A DNA stretch of 64,000 bases, taken from the NCBI RefSeq assembly GCF_019469425.1, contig NZ_CP048272.1, positions 1 through 64,000 on the forward strand. Reading direction: 5' to 3'. This stretch comes from Bifidobacterium asteroides. Its GTDB lineage: Bacteria > Actinomycetota > Actinomycetes > Actinomycetales > Bifidobacteriaceae. The translations under genes were made by a program, and so were the position numbers. Under the pieces are notes generated by a model. That model worked only from the letters and a program-made list of their open reading frames with translations, did not search any database and had not been told where the DNA came from. Of this stretch, positions 33,138-42,048 are shown piece by piece (position 1 is the first letter of the stretch; every line of letters starts with the position of its first letter).

Positions 33138-35042
33138 TCAGTGCTTGTCCTGTGCCGGCTGGGAGGTGAGTGTGAGGATCTCATCCAGCCGGGCCGGCGA
33201 CCTGGTCAGTTCATAGGCGGTCCCGAGAGGTTTCAGGACCTCCTTCACTCTGTTTTCGTCAGCGTCGATGGCGCGGAGAGTGCGTCCGTCCATGGAGACA
33301 GGCAGGCCTGCTGCGGTCAGAAGCTTCAGCGCCTGCTCCCATTCCTCCGTCTTGATGACTAGGGAGTGGTGGCTGCCGACAATCTGCTCCACGTCGCCCC
33401 TCGCCTGGACCTGGCCATGTGCCAAGACCACGCATTGGTCGCATTGGCTGGCTTCGGCCATGTAATGGGTGGTGACCAGGACACCTACGCCCTGATCGGC
33501 CTTCCGGTGGAGTTCACGCCAGAGCCTCATGCGGGAGACGGGATCCATCCCTGAGGTTGGCTCGTCCAGGATGAGCAGGTCCGTGTCATGGCCGGCGGCC
33601 AGGGTGTAGGCAAGCAGCCGTTGGGCACCCAGGGGCAGATTGCCCACCGGCGTCCGGCCCAGGGAGCGGGCGTACTTGGCGGTCCATCCCTGTGGGCTTG
33701 TGCCGTAAACGTCGGCTGTGAACTGTGCGTTCTGCCATGCCGTGAGGGTGGGGTAGAGCCCCATGCCTTGGGGAACGTAACCGATTCGTCTGCGTGATTC
33801 CAAGGAAGGGGGCCCGCCAAGCAGGAGGGCGGATCCCTGGTTGGCCTGTTCCAGCCCCAGGAGAATGCGCATGAGCGTGGTTTTGCCCGCACCATTCCCA
33901 CCGATCAGACCGATGATCTGACCGGGCTTGACTTGGAGGGAGACATCGTTCAGGGCTGTGAAGGATCCGAACTGCTTGATCAGGTCCGTGGCCTGGATCA
34001 GTACCCGATCCGTGGTGTTTCCTGGACCTTTTCCACCAGGTTCGCCAGGTTCCCCGCCTGGCTGGCGGTCGTCGTTCCTTTCGGATCCCGTCTGCTGGGG
34101 GTGATTGGCGGTGTCCACATTCGGTGCCGCGGCCCGGGGTTTGATCGGCAGTCCGCCCTGGTCATCCTGGAGCAGATAGGCGATGCTGGCGTTTTCCAAG
34201 TCGAAACCGGTCCTAGTGAACCCTTCCGGGGTCCTCTCATCACCTGCTGCGGTCCAGGCCAGAGCCGTATCGGCCCTGCGCCAGTTGTGGAAGGCCGAGG
34301 GGGCGGGCCTGTCCTGGAGACTGGATCCGAAGAACGAATCCCGGGTCATTTGCTTCCCGACCGAAGCCGGGGCCTGCCAGAGTCTGCCGGGGGCCTTGGC
34401 GCAGATGTCCTCGGCCCTGCCTTGGGCAAGAACCTTGCCGTCGTTCATCAGATAAAGGCTGGCGCACCGTTCGGCCTCGTCCAGATAGGTGGTGGCGAAG
34501 ACCACCGTCTTTCCATCCGCCGCCTGGGCCGAGATCAGGGTCCAGATTCCTTCGCGACTGGCGGGGTCGACCCCGGTCGTCGGCTCATCCAGGAGCAGGA
34601 GGTCGGGCTCATGCAGGGTGGCCATGATGAAGCCGAGCTTCTGACGCATTCCTCCGGACAGGTTCCGTCCCGTCGTATCTCGGGCATAGGTGAGGCCGGC
34701 GTCGGCCAGGAGGCCTTCTATCCTGTTCCGAGCCAGGCTGGAATCCATCCGATAGGCCGAGGCGATGAAACGCATGTTCTCGATGACCGACATGTCGCGC
34801 CAGACGCCCGAATCCGCAGGCTGATACCCTATGTCCTTCTTGTCGGGCAGGCCGTGGACGCTTCCTGATTGCAAAGGGGCCCGTCCGGCCAGCAGCTTGA
34901 GCAGGGTGGATTTGCCTGCCCCGTCCCCACCGGTCAATGCCGTTACCTGGCCGGGGAGGAAGCTCCCGGAGAATCCCTGGAGGGCATGGATGACCCCGTA
35001 GGAGACCCTGGCCTTGTCGAGGGTTACAGGCTCACGGTTCAT
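33138..35042 (-). CDS. ABC transporter with two fused ATPase domains, YbhF-like
   Basis: A 634-residue protein with two ABC ATPase domains in tandem, resembling YbhF of ABC-2 type exporters that expel drugs or other hydrophobic compounds. Domain 1 (about 5-235) has Walker A GGDGAGKST, signature LSGGMRQKL and Walker B LLLLDEPTTGVD. Domain 2 (about 350-600) has Walker A GGNGAGKTT near 381 and Walker B LLILDEPTSGMD. Its signature is degenerate, LPLGAQ near 467 instead of LSGGQ, so one composite ATP site is probably weak. The 110-residue linker is Gly/Pro-rich. Its start overlaps the permease stop by four bases, and a TetR gene lies upstream in opposite orientation. Confidence 0.9.
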   Translation of the reverse strand: MNREPVTLDKARVSYGVIHALQGFSGSFLPGQVTALTGGDGAGKSTLLKLLAGRAPLQSGSVHGLPDKKDIGYQPADSGVWRDMSVIENMRFIASAYRMDSSLARNRIEGLLADAGLTYARDTTGRNLSGGMRQKLGFIMATLHEPDLLLLDEPTTGVDPASREGIWTLISAQAADGKTVVFATTYLDEAERCASLYLMNDGKVLAQGRAEDICAKAPGRLWQAPASVGKQMTRDSFFGSSLQDRPAPSAFHNWRRADTALAWTAAGDERTPEGFTRTGFDLENASIAYLLQDDQGGLPIKPRAAAPNVDTANHPQQTGSERNDDRQPGGEPGEPGGKGPGNTTDRVLIQATDLIKQFGSFTALNDVSLQVKPGQIIGLIGGNGAGKTTLMRILLGLEQANQGSALLLGGPPSLESRRRIGYVPQGMGLYPTLTAWQNAQFTADVYGTSPQGWTAKYARSLGRTPVGNLPLGAQRLLAYTLAAGHDTDLLILDEPTSGMDPVSRMRLWRELHRKADQGVGVLVTTHYMAEASQCDQCVVLAHGQVQARGDVEQIVGSHHSLVIKTEEWEQALKLLTAAGLPVSMDGRTLRAIDADENRVKEVLKPLGTAYELTRSPARLDEILTLTSQPAQDKH

Positions 35043-36355
35043 CGTGCACCCCCATGGGTCAGTACATTGCGCAGCCGCAGAGTGGCGGCTGAGAAGATGA
35101 CGGTGGCCTCACCAGCCAGGATGACCAGTGGAAGCCAGAGGGATCCCCAGGAGGCACCGCGCAGCATGGTGCCCTGGGCCAGTTCGTTGAACCAGGTGAG
35201 TGGCAGGAGGTAGCCGATCCAGCGCACCGAGGCGGCCATGGACTCCAGGGGGAAGATGATGCCACTCAGCAGCATCTGCGGCATGACCAGCATCATGGCC
35301 ATCTGTACGGCCTGACCTGAGTTCTGTGACACGGTTGAGATGAAGATGCCCAGTCCCAGGACCACAAAAAGGAAGAGTAAGGTCCCTAGCAGGAAGACCC
35401 AGATATCACCTCGGAAGGGCAGGTCGAAAACGGCCATGCCAATCAGCGTGATGATGGCCATGTCGATCAGGGCCAGAAGCAGGTAGGGGGCGATCTTGCC
35501 GATGATGACCGCTCCGGGCTTCAGAGGCATGACCGCCAGCTGTTCCAAGGTGCCCTGCTCGCGCTCGCGGACCAGGCCGATGCTGGTGATCATGGTGCCG
35601 ATCAGGGTCATGATCAGGCCAATCAGTCCGGGAATCATAACGAAGGAGGTCTTCAGGTCCGGGTTGAAGAGGACGGTCACGTTGTCCTTTCCCGTCTCGG
35701 TTGCACTTGCCTGGTCGGGCAGGTCGGCTTCCGGTACCTGAACCGGATCCAACTGCGGTGGGGCAGGCATGGGCGGGGCGGGTTGGCCCTGAGTCGCAGC
35801 GGCCTGTGCCTGGCTCTGGTAATTCTGCATCTGTCTCAGATAGTCCTGCAGGCCCTGCTTCTCCTGCTGGGCCGCAGCCTTGCGGGATTCCATGGCCTGC
35901 GATCTGGTGGCGGCTATCTGGTCCTTGGCCTCCTCGGCGTTCAGCTGGAGGAAAGTTCGTTTGGCGGACTGTGCAGCGAAGAGGCCGGAACCATCAAGAT
36001 ACACCTTGGTCCGGTTGGAAAGCAGATCCTTGCCCTGGTCCTGCTGGTCCTCCCTGACGACGATGACGGCATCGACCTTCCTGTCTCTGAGCAGGCTTGT
36101 GGCATCCTCTTCGCCGTGCTGCGTCGGATCCACGGTGACGATATCCATGCCGTCCTTGGCGGCGTCAAAACCCTTGACCTTCTCGGACACGGATTGGGCC
36201 CCGTCGCCGATGACGGCAACGGAGATCCTGTCGACTGAGAAATTGGCGGCGTATCCGAAGATGAACAGGAGCAGGATGGGCATGGCTATCAGCATGGCAA
36301 CCGTGCGCTTGTCGCGCATCAGCTCTCTGAATTCCTTGATGATCAGCGCCTTCAC
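35039..36355 (-). CDS. ABC-2 type permease, YbhR/YbhS-like
   Basis: A 438-residue membrane subunit for the overlapping double ATPase. The N terminus MKALIIKEFRELMRDKRT and the first helix (about 20-40) are typical of the ABC-2 family, as is a large extracellular segment (about 45-240) followed by five more helices. The extracellular part contains a Gln/Ala-rich coiled stretch (about 150-195) and a Pro-rich run. GTG 36355 is set as start because AAGGAGG lies six bases upstream. It is the first gene of the operon and faces the TetR gene across 209 bp that hold a candidate operator. Confidence 0.88.
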   Translation of the reverse strand: MKALIIKEFRELMRDKRTVAMLIAMPILLLFIFGYAANFSVDRISVAVIGDGAQSVSEKVKGFDAAKDGMDIVTVDPTQHGEEDATSLLRDRKVDAVIVVREDQQDQGKDLLSNRTKVYLDGSGLFAAQSAKRTFLQLNAEEAKDQIAATRSQAMESRKAAAQQEKQGLQDYLRQMQNYQSQAQAAATQGQPAPPMPAPPQLDPVQVPEADLPDQASATETGKDNVTVLFNPDLKTSFVMIPGLIGLIMTLIGTMITSIGLVREREQGTLEQLAVMPLKPGAVIIGKIAPYLLLALIDMAIITLIGMAVFDLPFRGDIWVFLLGTLLFLFVVLGLGIFISTVSQNSGQAVQMAMMLVMPQMLLSGIIFPLESMAASVRWIGYLLPLTWFNELAQGTMLRGASWGSLWLPLVILAGEATVIFSAATLRLRNVLTHGGAR

Positions 36356-36483
36356 GGTGCACCTCCTTATTGGTGAATCAAGCGAGCGGCCATACGCCGG
36401 GAAGCCGACCCTGGTCTGACCGTTGCACAGGAAATCATGACGAAGCCATTAATTCCTTGGTTGGCGAATAAAATCATAGCACT

Positions 36484-36505
36484 ATATTCATCAAGCGGTG
36501 AATAT
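36484..36505. promoter_or_regulatory. Candidate TetR operator
   Basis: ATATTCA (36484-36490) and TGAATAT (36499-36505) are perfect inverted copies around an 8-base centre TCAAGCGG. The 22-bp palindrome lies between the divergent ABC operon and the TetR gene, 60 bp before the regulator start. A partial copy, TGAATCAAGCG, lies near 36374-36384, by the ABC ribosome site. Confidence 0.6.
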
Positions 36506-36564
36506 TGTTTTCTCTTGATAGACTGACCGGGTGCGGTGATACCCAATAAGGAGAAGCGATCGGA

Positions 36565-37266
36565 ATGGCAGAGAAATCAGCTCGTGAGGGAATCAGCCGG
36601 AAAGAAGCTTCGGAATCTCATGAGGTTGAGGTTTCCGCAACATCTCTGCGTCACCGACGTGGCCGACCCGGAGGAAAGAGGGCGTCAACAACCTATGATG
36701 ATATCCTCTCGGCGGCGAGATATGAGTTTTCGCGTCAGGGCTTCGACAAGGTAACCCTGCGGGCCATTGCCCGCCGTGCAGGTTGCGACCCCAAGCTCAT
36801 CCACTACTATTTCGGCGGTAAGGACGAGCTCTTCACCAAGGCGGCACAGCAGATCATCGGGGATAGCCATCTCCTCGACCTGTTCATTCAGCAGGACGCC
36901 AAGCGTGCGTCCTGCGTAGATGGCTCCTTGGGCGTTACCTTGATAAGGGCCTTACTGAAGTTCATGGAAACGACCGAACCTGGCGAGGCCTACCTTTCAC
37001 TCGTGCGCAATGCGGGCCGGGACGACCACGCCCGAGACCTGATGGTCGCCCTGGTACGAGGGGAGCTGACCAGTGACCGGCTCAAAGCCATCAAAACCGA
37101 CAGGATCGAAAAACGCATGGTGCTGGTGGGGTCGCAGATGCTTGGTTTGATAATGGCCCGCGATGTTTTCCGGGTGGAGCCCCTGGCTTCGATGTCGCCT
37201 GGTGCGCTGGCTCGTATCATCGGTCCCACGCTGGATCGATATCTCTACGCCGACCTGTGCTGGTGA
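36565..37266 (+). CDS. TetR-family transcriptional regulator
   Basis: A 233-residue TetR repressor. A basic 35-residue extension precedes the helix-turn-helix domain (about 40-95), which contains ILSAARYEFSRQGFDKVTLRAIARRAGCDPKLIHYYF. Wait-free ligand-binding residues cannot be read from the variable C-terminal domain. Position divergent from an ABC-2 exporter implies that it represses that operon and itself, and releases on binding an exported compound. AAGGAG lies 11 bases before the ATG at 36565. The palindrome at 36484-36505 is its most likely operator. Confidence 0.9.
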   Translation: MAEKSAREGISRKEASESHEVEVSATSLRHRRGRPGGKRASTTYDDILSAARYEFSRQGFDKVTLRAIARRAGCDPKLIHYYFGGKDELFTKAAQQIIGDSHLLDLFIQQDAKRASCVDGSLGVTLIRALLKFMETTEPGEAYLSLVRNAGRDDHARDLMVALVRGELTSDRLKAIKTDRIEKRMVLVGSQMLGLIMARDVFRVEPLASMSPGALARIIGPTLDRYLYADLCW

Positions 37267-37383
37267 GTTCGCGCCAAGGAACAGGTCCGCAGGTCTCGCG
37301 GCCAGATGGCGGCGGAACCTCCGGGACATCTTCGGTTGAAGGCGCCTGATTGCCGGGAGGATGCAGGCCGATCAACGTATCTG

Positions 37384-37767
37384 TCAGAACAGGCCGTTTC
37401 CGTTCCGGGATTGTATGCCTTCTACATTGTGCTCGATGACGTCCCAGTGCTCAGCCAGCTGGCCGTCCTGCAGCCGGTAGATGTCGCAGACCTTGTTGAC
37501 ATGGCCGTTCTTCAGCGTGCACTTGAAGAAGACGTACACCATGTCGTCCTCGCCGTTCAGCCTGATGATCTCGATTTGCGGGCCCAAGGACAGGAAGCCC
37601 TTGATGAATTCCAGGAAGCCTGCCTTCCCGTCGGCGCAGGTGGGGTTGTGCTGGATATAGTCGTCCCGCATGAACCTGTCAATGTTGCTGGCATCTCCCC
37701 GGCTGAAGACCTAGTCGTAAAATTCCTGCACCAGGGATTTGTTGGCTGCCGTCTCGCTTTCGGTCAT
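37384..37767 (-). pseudogene. SnoaL-like protein broken by an in-frame stop
   Basis: A small SnoaL/NTF2-like gene carries one TAG codon (37711-37713) in an otherwise open frame. The N-terminal part reads MTESETAANKSLVQEFYD, then stop, and the frame continues without shift as VFSRGDASNIDRFMRDDYIQHNP and on to the 95 residues ending at 37384. The GGAGG ribosome site (37775-37779) precedes ATG 37767. The rest looks intact, with the family's WDVIEH-type strand. The family includes cyclases, ester hydrolases and proteins of unknown activity. Sequencing error or suppressed stop remain alternatives. It is convergent with the TetR gene. Confidence 0.8.
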
Positions 37768-38172
37768 CATGAACCTCCGCTTTCTGCCTGTACATAGGCT
37801 TTCGAGTTTCTTCATGATAGGTATTATTCGATCTGTTTCGTAAGTGCGTCCGGTTCTATGGGGTCCGGTGTCTGCTGGGAAGAAAGCCAAGTTGCGCTGA
37901 TCAGGCTGCATCACCGGGTGCGGCCAATCATGATGTTCGCCGTCAAGGTATCTAGCTGGCGTTATTGTGATTCCCGCAGAATTGGTGTGAGAATCTCCAA
38001 GCCCTCATTCTCCCAATGCTTGTAAAGCCTGGAGAAAAGACCGGTTCGACTAGTGAATGATTGGACCACGGGAAAGCCAGATACTAATCTCAATTGCAAC
38101 TTGCGCTGGGAACGATACCAGTTATACTGGGAGAAGCTAGTTCATAAAGCAATGTAGCTGTAAGGAGATTCC
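37768..38172 (+). promoter_or_regulatory. Promoter region of the alpha-galactoside operon
   Basis: This 405-bp gap carries TTGCGC (38101-38106) and TATACT (38123-38128), spaced 16 bp, a plausible sigma-A promoter. The sequence between them is filled by a palindromic operator, CTGGGAACGATACCAG (38106-38121). A second related site lies 100 bp downstream, inside the coding sequence. The remaining part, 37768-38090, shows nothing else I can support. Confidence 0.75.
38106..38121. promoter_or_regulatory. LacI-type operator O1 within the promoter
   Basis: CTGGGAACGATACCAG is an imperfect palindrome with the central CG typical of LacI-family operators. It fills the spacer of the alpha-galactosidase promoter, so bound repressor would block RNA polymerase. 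It shares TGG-N-AACGATACCA with the site at 38206-38221. Confidence 0.75.
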
Positions 38173-40479
38173 ATGCAGAGCGGGGATAGTTCTAAAGTCT
38201 TCAAATTGGTAACGATACCAAAATGGGATTCAACTATAACTTCACCCTTACAGTGGGGGAACAATTGTATACAACTGGAGTTCGAAGTCGGAAATGACCA
38301 ACCTGTTGCTCTAGTTTCCATGACTTTTAGCCCGTACCATGAGACGTATTCATCCCTGCCACAATCAGTCGGGTCATCGTCCAGCCGCGTGCCTGCCGAT
38401 ACCTCCGGGCCGAAGACACAACGCATCACTTTTCCTGGTCGTCTGCCGATGGTACAGATAGAAGTCTCTGGTCGCGGTGCTGGTCATACAATTTGTGGAC
38501 GTAGGCTTATTGAGACATCCCTTGGCCATGCTCTGCGATTCGCTTCTTGGAAAACCTGGTATACGAATGGAGTCAGCAACCTCGAAATACGCCAGGAAAG
38601 CCAGGAACATGGGATTGAATGTAGCCAGTTGTTCCAGGTAGCTGACGGTGACCTGATGTTCAAGGTCACGACAAGCATTAAAAACACCTTGGAAGACGAC
38701 CTGGTCCTTGAATCTCTCCCCACCTATTGCCAGCTCTTCGGACAAACGAATGGTTTTGACGAGTCTAGGGACAGGCTGGTGGGTTGGCAGCTGGCTGAGT
38801 GTCGGAATGACTGGCTTGGTGAGGGACGTTGGTCATGGAAGCCACTCCGTGAAATATGTCCTCTTCTTAATAATGACATGGTGGGCCGGACGCCTCAAAG
38901 TGCCTACTCCTGTGTATCGGAGGGGACTTTTTCCACAGGGCAAGTTCTGCCGATGGGTGTTCTGACTTCGTCGAAGCAGGACATCACCTGGCTCTTTCAG
39001 ATCGAGCACAACGGACCATGGCGCTGGGAGGTGGGCGAAAGCGAAAAAAGCGAGGGATACTTTGCGCTCAGCGGGCCGACTTACAAAAATCATGATTGGT
39101 CCGTGGTGCTTCACAAGGACCAGCAATTCACAGCAGTACCTGTTTCGGTGACTCCTGCCGTCAACTTTGATCAGGCCGTTGAGTCTGTTACAAACTATAG
39201 GCGACGCTGGCATCTTGCGACGGATAAGTTGAAGACTCCGAAGATCGTCTTCAACGATTATATGAACACTCTCAACGGTGATCCAAGCACAGACCGCTTG
39301 CTGCCTTTGATCAAGGCAGCCGGCAGCATTGGTGCTGAAGTATTCTGCATCGATGCCGGCTGGTACGACGACACCGGCGATTGGTGGCCGTCAGTCGGTG
39401 AATGGGAGCCGTCTACGACCCGATTTCCCGGAGGCCTTGGTGAGGTCATGGATGCTATTAAGCGTGAGCACATGATACCAGGTTTGTGGCTTGAACCAGA
39501 GGTTGTGGGAATCAAAAGTCCCTTGGCCAAGAAGCTGCCGGATTCCGCGTTTTTCCAGCACGCAGGGCATCGTGTAGTGGAACAGAATAGGTATCTGCTC
39601 GATTTCAGAAACCCCCAGACCATAGGGCACATGAATGAAGTGATCGACAGGCTTGTCGGAGATTTCGGGGTCGGCTATTTTAAGTTCGACTACAATGTCA
39701 TGCCTGGCCCAGGCACCACATATCGCTCGGATAGCCCTGGTGATGGTCTTCTAGGTCACAACCGGGCCTATCAGGAATGGATAAAGGGGCTGTATCGTCG
39801 TCATCCTAACTTGATCCTCGAAAACTGCTCCTCTGGAGGCATGCGGACGGATTTCGCCCAGTCTTCTATATTCCACCTTCTCTCTACATCGGATCAGCAG
39901 GATTTCGGCCGGTATGCGAGCATAAGTGCTACAGCGCCTATGGCTATGCTTCCCGAGCAGGCTGGCAATTGGGCGTATCCGGCTGCCGATATGGATGACG
40001 AGAGCTTTCGCTTTGCTCTGACCAACACCCTCCTGGGGCACTTCTTCCTGTCGGGGTACCTGAATCGGTTCTCGGAGCATCAATTGAATATGGTCCAGGA
40101 TGCGATTGATGTCTACCGTCGCGTAATCGGCGACCGGGTATCTACGGGTGTGCCTTTCTGGCCATTGGGGCTGCCTGGCTGGTATGACGACAAGCTCGCA
40201 CTCGGCATCAGAAATGCACGCGATTACGGAGCAGATGGGACCAGAGATGGTGTTCTGATCACTGTTTGGGCCAGGTGCACGTCGGATGGTCATCTCGATC
40301 TGCCCCTGCCTATGTTCACAAACAAGGATTGCAGGATGCAGGTTCTCTATCCGCGTTTTGCCGACCGTAATGGTGATTCGGATTCTTGGCGTTATGTCTG
40401 GCATAGAGAAAGGGGGAGTCTAGAAGTTCATATGCCCGAAGAAGGGTACACGGCCAGAACCCTTTTAATCAGTGAGTGA
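38173..40479 (+). CDS. GH36 alpha-galactosidase
   Basis: A 768-residue glycoside hydrolase of family 36, which removes alpha-1,6-galactose from raffinose-family sugars and related glycans. The N-terminal beta-sandwich (about 1-290) leads into the TIM barrel. The nucleophile is Asp506 in YFKFDYN and the acid/base is Asp560 in SSGGMRTDF. The barrel segment IDAGWYDDTGDWWPS also fits the family. No signal peptide is present, so it acts in the cytoplasm on sugars imported by the ABC system downstream. AAGGAG lies five bases before the ATG. A LacI-type operator sits inside the first 50 bp of the gene. Confidence 0.95.
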   Translation: MQSGDSSKVFKLVTIPKWDSTITSPLQWGNNCIQLEFEVGNDQPVALVSMTFSPYHETYSSLPQSVGSSSSRVPADTSGPKTQRITFPGRLPMVQIEVSGRGAGHTICGRRLIETSLGHALRFASWKTWYTNGVSNLEIRQESQEHGIECSQLFQVADGDLMFKVTTSIKNTLEDDLVLESLPTYCQLFGQTNGFDESRDRLVGWQLAECRNDWLGEGRWSWKPLREICPLLNNDMVGRTPQSAYSCVSEGTFSTGQVLPMGVLTSSKQDITWLFQIEHNGPWRWEVGESEKSEGYFALSGPTYKNHDWSVVLHKDQQFTAVPVSVTPAVNFDQAVESVTNYRRRWHLATDKLKTPKIVFNDYMNTLNGDPSTDRLLPLIKAAGSIGAEVFCIDAGWYDDTGDWWPSVGEWEPSTTRFPGGLGEVMDAIKREHMIPGLWLEPEVVGIKSPLAKKLPDSAFFQHAGHRVVEQNRYLLDFRNPQTIGHMNEVIDRLVGDFGVGYFKFDYNVMPGPGTTYRSDSPGDGLLGHNRAYQEWIKGLYRRHPNLILENCSSGGMRTDFAQSSIFHLLSTSDQQDFGRYASISATAPMAMLPEQAGNWAYPAADMDDESFRFALTNTLLGHFFLSGYLNRFSEHQLNMVQDAIDVYRRVIGDRVSTGVPFWPLGLPGWYDDKLALGIRNARDYGADGTRDGVLITVWARCTSDGHLDLPLPMFTNKDCRMQVLYPRFADRNGDSDSWRYVWHRERGSLEVHMPEEGYTARTLLISE
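38206..38221. promoter_or_regulatory. LacI-type operator O2 inside the alpha-galactosidase gene
   Basis: TTGGTAACGATACCAA is nearly a perfect palindrome, the arms TTGGTA and TACCAA being exact, and lies at codons 12-17 of the GH36 gene. It is exactly 100 bp from O1. Such a pair could be bridged by a tetrameric or dimeric LacI repressor and loop the DNA. Confidence 0.75.
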
Positions 40480-40527
40480 TTGGCCTTCAGTCTGAAAAGA
40501 CGTGAGTGATGTAGTGAGAATGTCCCT

Positions 40528-40551
40528 GCCATCCCGCCATTAGCGGGTGGC
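40528..40551 (+). terminator. Hairpin between the GH36 and binding-protein genes
   Basis: A short stem, CCCGC (40533-40537) with GCGGG (40543-40547), extended by three more pairs past one bulged base, lies in the 93-bp gap. With no T-run it is more likely an mRNA-processing hairpin than a terminator. Confidence 0.4.
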
Positions 40552-40572
40552 GGAGGCGGAAAGGGATAAACA

Positions 40573-41952
40573 ATGAAGTTGATCCAATGGAAGATCGATT
40601 CTTCACAAAAGACCGTTCGAGCCGTGGCCGGTCTGGTGATTGCTGCGGGTTTGTGCTTGGGCACTTTAGCTGGATGCGGCAACCCTGCTGCCAGCAGCGA
40701 TGACACTGACACCAAGGCATCTGGCTACTGGCCCGAGGCGAGTGCCAAGTTGGACAGCGTGACTTTGAAGTTCTGGAGCTCGCCTCAGGCCAACAAGATT
40801 CCGGTTCAAGTCATCAAGGATTTCCAAAAAGCTACGGGTGCCAAGGTTGATCTGGTTACCATTCCGGAAGTCTATGAAAACAATGCACAGACTAAAATCA
40901 CGACCGGTGATACTCCCGACCTGGCTTTTTGGCAACCGACCAGGTCCATGATGACCGGTTTGGTTGCTCAAGGCAAACTGCAGAAGCTTGACAATACCCC
41001 CTTTGAGAAGAACTACAAAAAGGGTATAGACGACGAGGCAGGGCTCTACAAAAACAGCAGATATGCGATTATGGTGAGCGCGCCTTCGACTATGGGCGTC
41101 TATTACAACAAGGATGTCTTCAAGGCCGCTGGCCTTGAGGCGGTACCCAAGAACTGGAACGAGTTCGTGGCGGCTGCTCAGAAAATCAAAGATGCCGATA
41201 TCCCTGGCGTGGATTCGCCCCTCTTTGAAATGGGTGGTTCCCAATGGGGCACGCAGTGGGCTGTCCAGGTCCAATTGGCCGAAGCGGCACAAGGGGGTCT
41301 TTGGGACCGCGTGAACCAGGGCAAGGATAAATTCACCGGCAAGGACATCATGGCAGCCATCACCAATTATCAGGACCTCTTCAAGAAGGGGCTCTACAAT
41401 GCCGATGCTGGCTCGGCTAAGGACACCGCCCAGGAAAAGGCCCTGTGGGACGGGAAGACGGGGATGATCTTCGGCAATGCCAGTCAATTCCTGGCCATCT
41501 CCGCCTTGGCCGGCAACGACAAGAGCGCTCTGGACAAGAAGATCGGGTACTTCCCAGTGTCGAAGGACGGCAACTATACCACCATCATTCCTGATGGTTC
41601 CAATGGGGTCGTGGCCTTCAAGAGCGGGGACAGCAAGCGCGAGGCAGCATCCAGACAGTTCCTCAATTTCTGGATGACCGATGGCTACAAGGCTTTCATC
41701 AAGCAGCAGAACATCATTTCGGTTCTGAAGAACGTCGATTCGCCGAACACTGTGCCCCAGGCCAGCCTGGATGCGGCACAGTCCATTCAGCACAGCGTCG
41801 GATCCATGCAGCTCCAAGCCCTGGCTAACCCTGATCTTTATGTCAACCTGGCCAGCATGGTTAATGGGACCATGACGCCGGAACAGGTCGCCCAGACCAC
41901 GCAGGATCAGTTCGCACAGGTAGCCAAGGCCCAGGGGGTGAAGGGCTTCTAA
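40573..41952 (+). CDS. Sugar ABC transporter, substrate-binding lipoprotein
   Basis: A 459-residue extracytoplasmic solute-binding protein of the MalE/MsmE class. The N terminus is a lipoprotein signal: a charged start, a hydrophobic core and the lipobox LAGC with Cys35. The mature part begins with Ser/Asp-rich spacer residues, then the binding-protein core with LKFWSSPQANK and GVYYNKDVFKAAGL. It captures an oligosaccharide, most likely an alpha-galactoside given the operon. The ATG at 40573 follows AAAGGG. A strong hairpin with a T-run after the stop would reduce read-through to the permease genes and so raise the binding protein relative to them. Confidence 0.93.
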   Translation: MKLIQWKIDSSQKTVRAVAGLVIAAGLCLGTLAGCGNPAASSDDTDTKASGYWPEASAKLDSVTLKFWSSPQANKIPVQVIKDFQKATGAKVDLVTIPEVYENNAQTKITTGDTPDLAFWQPTRSMMTGLVAQGKLQKLDNTPFEKNYKKGIDDEAGLYKNSRYAIMVSAPSTMGVYYNKDVFKAAGLEAVPKNWNEFVAAAQKIKDADIPGVDSPLFEMGGSQWGTQWAVQVQLAEAAQGGLWDRVNQGKDKFTGKDIMAAITNYQDLFKKGLYNADAGSAKDTAQEKALWDGKTGMIFGNASQFLAISALAGNDKSALDKKIGYFPVSKDGNYTTIIPDGSNGVVAFKSGDSKREAASRQFLNFWMTDGYKAFIKQQNIISVLKNVDSPNTVPQASLDAAQSIQHSVGSMQLQALANPDLYVNLASMVNGTMTPEQVAQTTQDQFAQVAKAQGVKGF

Positions 41953-41961
41953 GGAAAGCAG

Positions 41962-41996
41962 CGGTCGGGGGATAGGTAATTCCTCCGGCCGTTTTT
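41962..41996 (+). terminator. Attenuating terminator after the binding-protein gene
   Basis: The stem 41962-41972 pairs with 41981-41991 over 11 bp including two wobbles, with an 8-base loop and a TTTTT tail. It lies between the lipoprotein and permease genes, and partial read-through is expected. Confidence 0.8.
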
Positions 41997-42048
41997 CCTG
42001 GATTCATACGCATGAATTGGACAATCACATCGGAAGAAAGGACCTTTT

